From Eonycteris spelaea (taxonomy: Eukaryota > Chordata > Mammalia > Chiroptera > Pteropodidae): a stretch of 64,000 nucleotides of DNA. The notes under the pieces were generated by a model. It saw only the letters and a program-made list of their open reading frames with translations, was not told where the DNA came from and did not search any database. A program made the position numbers and the translations under genes. Location of the stretch: assembly GCA_003508835.1 (NCBI GenBank), contig PUFA01000022.1, forward strand, positions 8,866,001-8,930,000. Reading direction: 5' to 3'. This document shows, piece by piece, positions 58,420 through 64,000 of this stretch. Position 1 is the stretch's first letter. Each line of letters starts with the position of its first letter.

Positions 58420-59643
58420 GGGCACACAGGCCACCTCGCAGTTGACATTAGGGCACCTGAGGGGCTCTCGACCACGGGACGTGACTGCAGGGGCGTGTGC
58501 TACTTCCAGGCCTGGCCGCGAAACGCCGCAGAGAGTTTCGGGGCTCTGCATCGGCCACCCTCACACACACCCCAGACCAAGATTCTTCATCTCCCTCTAC
58601 GTCCACCTCCTCCTCATTCTATCGAATCCGGGTGACTCGCCTCAATCACGCCCCCAGGGAAGAAGCGGGACTTCGACGGAACAGTCGGTGGTGACTTCGG
58701 CACGTCACACTCCACAGAAGGGTCCAGCACGATATTCTCAGACCAGGAGTCACAAGCTCCAACATCGAGATTAGTCACACGAGTGATGCCACTGAGTGGC
58801 ACGGGCTGGGAACAGATCCGTGGTACACGGGACGGCCCGCTTTGGCTGAAGGAAGCAGCGTCCACCGGCCTCCCCGGCTACTACCCAGCGGACTGTGGCC
58901 AGTGCGGCCAGACCTTCCAGTGGCTGAAGAGAAGACAGAAATCTGGATTTCTGCATAAAATCTCCAGAGTTTTGTCATTTGGCAACTACTTCAAACTAAA
59001 AACAAACACTTTGCCTGGCAAACAAAACCGGGTCGCTTGCTCTCTCTGTCCATGCTACCACCGTATCCCCATTCTGCATCCCCTCTTCCAAACCCATTCA
59101 ATTTAAAGCCTGCCCTATGGCTGGCCAGGCGGCCTCGGTATGTCCATATCCTACATCATTATAGAGCCATACCTTTCCTCATCAGCAACGCTGCCCCACC
59201 CCCAAATTCAAAGTGGGCCACCACGGCCCGCCATCCAGCCCACCGAGAAGCCGTACATGTGCGGACGGTCCCTGCCTCAGGATGGGTTGACCTGTGAGTG
59301 TCCCACTTCACTATGGTGTGCAAGCGATACACATTCAGGAGAAACGGGACTTCACAGTTTGAGATTTCGATCTTTCCCTGGGCTAGTGATACGTGGCCCA
59401 GTACGGTCCTCTGTGACACAGGACGGTGGCAGTGAGCACGGCCCCCAGTCAGTCAGCCAGCGACCAGCAGGCAAATGCCCAGCACCCTACGGGGGACCCT
59501 ACAGTGGGTGCAGTGCAGGCTGCAGCTCCCCTAGGTCAGGCTCAAGCTCTAAGATTACCATAGGCAAGACCTGCCCGAAATCCTTAGCCAGGGACTACCC
59601 TGCTCCATCCTCCCTGGGGAGGCGGGGGCAGGCCCATCGGTGA
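58420..59643 (+). pseudogene. Decayed C2H2 zinc-finger array (candidate ZNF pseudogene exon)
   Basis: A chain of plus-strand frames (58399-58635, 58442-58774, 58783-59106, 59140-59643) carries scattered zinc-finger remnants. Examples are TLGHLRG then TTGRDCRGVC (about 58.45-58.50 kb), ESFGALHRPPSHTPQTK (58.53-58.58), HTPQKGP...SHKLQHRD then SHTSDA across a frame change (58.706-58.79), TGLPGYYPADCGQCGQTF (58.864-58.92), ACSLCPCYHRIPILHPLFQTHS (59.034-59.10), PTEKPYMCGRSL (a TGEKPYMC-type linker missing one Gly, 59.24), THSGETGLHS (59.33) and a last half-finger SLGRRGQAHR followed by TGA (59.64). Several linkers lie near the 84-nt finger period (58.776 to 58.863, 59.241 to 59.332, 59.332 to 59.417). 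Many Cys and His codons are replaced, and the frame changes several times, so it is non-functional. No KRAB or SCAN relic was recognised upstream. It could be coincidence in GC-rich DNA, but the density of matches on one strand argues against that. Confidence 0.5.
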
Positions 59644-59649
59644 TTGCTG

Positions 59650-60955
59650 CCCACGCTGACCCCCGCCTCTCCTCCAAACAGCCTTGAGAGGCAACCTACA
59701 TGTGTGAAATAACAGTCAGGGATTAGAGCCCTTTTTTTTTTTCTTTTTCAGCGTGCCTGTGCTACAATTTTTCTGAGAACAAGGCCAGCTAGCTTTTAGA
59801 AGGATCAAACAGAATTTGAAAATCTCCCTACTTTTTGTGGCAAGAGCTTTCCGAATATCAAATATTTCTTACCAAAGAAAAGCATTTGCAAGCAAATGGG
59901 TCAGAAGATTTTTCTATGATTATCTCGTCTAGAATAGAGCAGTTTGAAACCAGAGAAAATGGGTGTTGCCAGGGAGGAGGAAAAAAAAAAACCCACTGCT
60001 TTAAGAGCACAAGAAAGCCGGTCCCTGAGACTCTCAGAAATAGAGATGGAATAAGTTTCTCCTGCTGCACACGTGAGCTCCAAGCACAAGAGCGGCTGCC
60101 TTTCAGAGCAGAAATCTCTTTTCAAAGCACAAATATCGGAAAAGCCGACCGAGACACCAGCGCATTCTAAACACAGCTGTGTTTGTCCGCACCGACTCCC
60201 TGCCAGGCCATGTCTGACTTCAGCGGCCACTCCCGGGGCCAAAGGCTCCCGCGTCCAAGGAGTCAACCGCGGAGACCCGGTTCTCCCAGCATCGTCATGG
60301 CTCATGCCGGACACGGTAAACTGGCTTCTTATTAAATGTTGCAGCCAACAGAGAAGTTTTCGTAACCGCTGCAGCTTTGTAGTAAATGTGTGCTCAGAGG
60401 GCTGTGATCTGTATTCATTCGAGAAGGAAAATGTCCAGCCACCCGTTCTGAGTGTGTGCCACCCCCACCCCCCACACTGATGAGCATGGCCGTGCGGCCC
60501 CAGCCCCATCATAAGGCATCTGAGTCACAAGCGTCTCCAGGAGAATGTATTCAGCGATACTGGGGAAAAAAGAAAGGAAAATGGGATGTAAGATTTGCCA
60601 GCCTGTTGGGCTCGGCCAGTGACAGAGGTCAGCAGCCTACTTTGCGAGTTCCGGGTCACCTGAGGGTGAGGGGCCCACAGAAGTGGTCAGGGAAGCGAAG
60701 CCCAGGGCTGTCCTGGGATCACGAGCCGGCCTGGCCGGCCTGGCTATCTCGGGCCTGTGTCGCCCGGCGGGAACTTTCGTTTACGAGAGAGCACGGACCG
60801 TGCAGTGTCAGCGTGTCCCGAGCTCGGGCCTAAGGACTGAGCATCGGCGTCCAATGGACAACAACGAAAGCCATTCTCTCTCTCTCCAGCCTGGGCTGCC
60901 AAGTGCAAGGCCAGGACCTGGCGTTTGCTGTTGCCATGGCAGCGCTGTTTTGTTC
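59650..60955. other. Single-copy DNA, nothing certain
   Basis: A polypyrimidine run followed by CAG at 59.73-59.755 kb looks like a splice acceptor, but the following frame closes quickly. No domain in the overlapping frames of 90-203 codons on both strands. Confidence 0.4.
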
Positions 60956-60959
60956 TAGC

Positions 60960-61480
60960 TGGCGCGGTTCACGGAGAGGACCGGATAAACACTGCAGGAA
61001 ACGACACGCGAGCAGCCCCGGGGATCTCGTGGCAGGCTCTGCCCTGTGTGGGTCCGCCGCAGATGCGCAGAAGGAGAGATGCCTGGAAACTAGCAGCTCC
61101 TTCAAGCTCAGTGCCCGGCCGAGCAGGACCATCGTCCCGGCCCAGAGCTCTGGGCCTCTCTGCTTCACTCCCCAGGGCACTGGAAGAGCGTGCAGCGCAC
61201 TCCGGACGCTCCCAAAGATACGCGGGCCGAGCGAGGGCAGGAGCGAGGCGCTGCTTTTCCCTCAGGCCCACGAGTCGGCGAAGCTTCGGCTCCTCGGCCA
61301 CCCGCACGGCCGCCCGCACAGCCACCCGCGCGGCTGCAGAGGGCTCTGTCAAATCCAGTCGCCGCTGGGAGCAGCCGCCTCTGCACCTGCCTGTTGGTGG
61401 CTGCAGGGGAACACCCTCCGTCTGTCGCACGGGAGACCCCTGCGGCGGGCACGGAGGCCGTGAGAAACTGCTTAGACCCA
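60960..61480. other. CpG island-like block
   Basis: The densest CpG stretch of the window. I count about 23 CpGs in roughly 155 bases around 61.18-61.33 kb (TACGCGGGCCGAGCGAGGGC, CACCCGCGCGGC), so observed/expected is about 1 or more there. Overlapping frames of 254 and 186 codons (+) and 170 and 135 codons (-) reflect low stop density. It may be an orphan promoter, but no exon, splice donor or known promoter element is recognisable. Confidence 0.55.
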
Positions 61481-61689
61481 TTATTTGCTGGACACACAGC
61501 TACTGTCTGCCACTCAGTAAGGGAGGAATGCGGGAAGGCCTGGTCCCAGCCTGGGCACCAGTCACACAGCATGTAACAGGCCTAATTCCCTCCTCTGTCG
61601 GTCCGTCTGTCTCCGAAAAGGAAGCGGAGTCCCCCCCAGCGCTGAGGGATGTTGTAACATCAAAGCGCTCACAGTGGTTTCAGTGTTAG

Positions 61690-62390
61690 AGACATTCCTC
61701 TAAAGATCCCTGGTTACTTTTTATGCCAGCCTCTCACTCTCAGCATTAGAGCCTCAGTGTGACAAACAGGAAAAATCAGAGGTCCCATTAAGTTTCACGT
61801 TCACAAAGGTCATAAAGAACAGGTGAAAGGGGAGAGATGGCAAGCTCCAGATCCTAGCCACAAACTCATCTCCCTAGTCCGGTGACAGGGCTCGTTCCCT
61901 GCCCCCCAAGGACGCAGAGGGCCAAACACAAAGGAACTGGCTGCCTGCATCCTCCCTGTTCTCGGGCGTGGCTGCAAGGTCTCTTCTCCAGGGCATGGCC
62001 TCAGCCGGACGCACCCTTGAGTACCCTGACGTCCTCCACTATCTGACGGCTGCGCATTTGGACCTTCAGGTTAATGGTCTTAAATCGCGTTCGTTTAAGT
62101 GAGCTGAGAAATGGTATGGTCTGGGCTACATGTAACATTAAAAGGGACGGAAGGAAGGACCCACGGTGGAAGGAGTTGGAGGACATCCACGTATTTAAAC
62201 AAAGCACAGCTGTCCTCGGGATGGGATTTACTGTGATCAAAAAGCCGATCGCGTCTGTCATTCCCCGGATTCATAACCAGCGGCCAGGCAGATGGCAGGT
62301 GCTCACCACAATCCTTTGCGGAACTGACGATATTCCTCAGGCACCAGCGTCAGCGTGAAAAGAAGTGTCTGCAGAATGGTGAAATGCACC
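61690..62390. other. Single-copy DNA, nothing recognised
   Basis: Balanced composition, one 94-codon plus and one 86-codon minus frame overlapping each other, neither with a domain. Confidence 0.45.
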
Positions 62391-62393
62391 TGA

Positions 62394-62450
62394 GGCTCAC
62401 CCGCTGAGCCTCTGACCGGCTCACCTGCTGAGCCTCCGACCGGCTCACCC
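62394..62450. repeat. 24-bp tandem repeat (about 2.4 units)
   Basis: The unit GGCTCACC(C/T)GCTGAGCCTC(T/C)GACC occurs twice, plus a third partial GGCTCACCC. A small minisatellite in single-copy DNA. Confidence 0.9.
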
Positions 62451-62829
62451 TGAATCCCGTGGGGAGCCCAGCCCACGAGAACCTCTGAGACCCCAGGTCC
62501 CTGTCCTGCTGTCCCTGAGTGATGCCGGAAACCAAGGCGGGTCATGCCTCCAGGTGGGGAAGAGGCAGCAACTTCTGCCCTTGCGTCCAGCACCAGGCGA
62601 GGACTTATTCTCTGTCATTAGAAACGAAAAACAATAATACCTGTCTCCTTTCAATCTCAGGAAACAAGTGCGTCCTCACCCACATCATGTCATGCTCATG
62701 AACAACCCTTGAGTTTGCACACGCACTCTCAAGACGGATTTGGTGGGAGAAAATAACAAAAGGAGCAGAAACGCAAATCGAGGAGCTCACGGCTTAAGAG
62801 TGGCCACAACTCACGGAGGATTGAGTGAC

Positions 62830-63050
62830 CGCCACGCGCTGTGTTTAGCGTGACAGTAGCATCAGGTTCATTCTTCGCACACACAGAAGGAGGTGCACGC
62901 TCATTTCCCAGGTGAGGAACAGAGCTCAGAGGAGTCAAGCGGCTCGCCCTGGATCACACAGCCAATAAATATAGAGACAAAATTGGAATCCGGGCTGGAC
63001 TGACCCCAAATTCCGGCAAGTTCTTTACCTTTACATTAAGCTCTCCCCTC
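62830..63050 (-). mobile_element. MIR SINE
   Basis: GCGCTGTGTTTAGCGTGAC, CTCATTTCCCAGGTGAGGAAC, AGAGCTCAGAGGAGTCAAGCG, GCTCGCCCTGGATCACACAG, CCAATAAATATAG, TTGGAATCCGGGCTGG and ACATTAAGCTCTCC form a clear antisense MIR. Confidence 0.9.
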
Positions 63051-63169
63051 CAGCTTCAGGCAAGAAGTGGTACACGTGCCCCATAAATGATCACTTGAGT
63101 GTACTCTCTCCACACAGGACCGAAGAAAAAGCACTGGAAATGCACAAGTTTTGGGTTTTTTTTTTTTTT

Positions 63170-63860
63170 TGAATTGGTAAACTATTTACAGGTTTCAAAA
63201 TTAAACCATCTTCAGAATTATGGAGTGAAACATCTTTATCCCCACCCTGTCCCCCATCGGCTCTCTAAAAAGGCAAGCACTTTATCAGATTTTCGAGACA
63301 CCCTTCAGAGTTCCTTTATGCAAATCTGCGCATGTATGAATAGATGTTTTTTCACAGAAGGCAATGCCCTCCCATCCGGTTCCATCTCTTGTTTTTTTCC
63401 ATTTAACCATTTCATTTAACCAAAGACTTGTCAGTCTTCCCACTGCAATATGCAGAGACACCCCTCTTCTTTTACACTGCAGTACGGTATTGATCAGCAC
63501 TCCGTTGTATTGATGCACTGTAATCGATTTCTAGTTCCATACCGATGGCCGATCGCCTTGTTCCCAATCTTTTGGCAGTAAGAAAAATGCTACAGTGAAT
63601 AACTTTGGACATACACCCTTTTATATGTGTGCCAGTACACCTGTGTGATAACGTCTCAAAAATGGATTGCTGGGTGAAAAGATATATACGTTTGCAATTT
63701 AGAGGGGTAGTGGCAGGCTGCCCTCCATGGGAGGTACACCCATGGGCACCAGCAGCCTGAGAGCGTGGGGGTCCCCGTCAGCTTTGCAAGAGAGGGGACT
63801 GTCAAAGAGCTTTGCGTTCATGCATCCGATGAGTGAAAACCATGGTGTCTCCTTGTAGCT
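63170..63860 (-). mobile_element. L1M 3' region, antisense
   Basis: On the plus strand: GATGGCCGATCGCCTTGTTCCC, AATCTTTTGGCAGTAAG, AAATGCTACAGTGAATAAC, TGTGTGCCAGTACACCTGTG, GGATTGCTGGGTGAAAAGAT, ATACGTTTGCAATTTAGAG, GCTGCCCTCCATGGGAGG and CCAGCAGCCTGAGAG. These follow the antisense L1M 3' order (GGTTGTTTCCAATCTTTTGCTAT...GGAATTGCTGGGTCAAAGG...TTGCCCTCC...CCACCAGCAAT). No coding capacity remains. Confidence 0.85.
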
Positions 63861-64000
63861 CTACTCTTATCATGGGGAAGGCCCAACCTGTCATATATTT
63901 AAGGGGCTTCCGCACAGGCATATCCCCCGCATTCTGAAAGCTCACTTCGCTTTTACAAAGGCCTGTGTTAGTACCTGTTTTCACCATCTAACAGGATCCT

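Noticed and set aside
59726..59760. Possible splice acceptor (T-run, then TTTTTCAG)
   Set aside because: The sequence after the CAG has no sustained frame or recognisable exon, and T-runs followed by CAG are common by chance.
60925..61689. 254-codon plus-strand frame in the CpG island
   Set aside because: Stop-poor GC-rich DNA opens several frames on both strands at once here. No known domain or homologue is recognisable.
1..64000. CRISPR arrays, operons, prophage, bacterial promoters or terminators
   Set aside because: The repeat content is mammalian throughout, with no spacer-repeat arrays and no dense coding, so prokaryotic feature types do not apply.
1..64000. tRNA, 5S, U6, 7SK, Y-RNA or other small RNA genes or pseudogenes
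   Set aside because: I looked for their characteristic cores and saw none that could be supported by eye. A covariance-model search would be the decisive test.

Overview
The window reads as placental-mammal nuclear DNA from an intergenic or deep intronic region. The evidence is the set of fossil repeats: many MIR and L2 fragments, 3' ends of old L1 elements, hAT-Charlie MITEs (MER5A-like and a family carrying the AATAAAGTTTTATTGGAACACAGCC core), a full-length MER2/Tigger element and several MLT1 (ERVL-MaLR) LTRs. I saw no intact lineage-specific SINE (Alu, B1/B2, carnivore, equid, ruminant or cetacean tRNA-SINE types), so I cannot name the order. No intact protein-coding gene, tRNA, rRNA, snRNA or CRISPR array could be supported. 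The reading frames of 60-280 codons are chance frames in GC-rich DNA or in microsatellites.

Layout. Bases 1-11 kb hold AT-balanced single-copy DNA with L1 3' ends, an L1 ORF2 fragment, MIR, MER5A and a CTCF-like site near 7.8 kb. Bases 11.5-17.4 kb are unusually free of repeats and AT-rich, and contain a homeodomain-type palindrome at 12.29 kb. Bases 17.4-31 kb carry MIRs, two related hAT MITEs, L2 pieces (one about 850 bp, antisense at 27.5-28.4 kb) and L1 3' ends. From about 31 kb the DNA becomes GC- and CpG-rich, with CpG-dense blocks near 31.7, 35.3, 37.8-38.4, 45.2-45.6 and 61.0-61.5 kb, an MLT1 cluster at 39.7-42.9 kb and a complex CA tract at 43 kb. Bases 46-57 kb return to mixed composition, with a second palindrome at 46.4 kb, MER2, L2, MIR and an AT-rich degenerate tandem array at 51.1 kb. 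The window ends in an antisense L1M 3' region.

The most gene-like segment is 58.4-59.64 kb on the + strand. Here a chain of broken frames shows repeated remnants of C2H2 zinc-finger linkers and finger halves, some near the 84-nt finger period. I read it as a dead zinc-finger array exon. The other main candidates are regulatory: two near-identical CCAATTA/TAATTGG palindromes 34 kb apart, CTCF-like motifs in convergent orientation at 7.8 and 34.7 kb, and an orphan CpG island at 61 kb. All calls were made by eye, and repeat boundaries are good to roughly 10-30 bases. I found no evidence for an undescribed multi-gene system.
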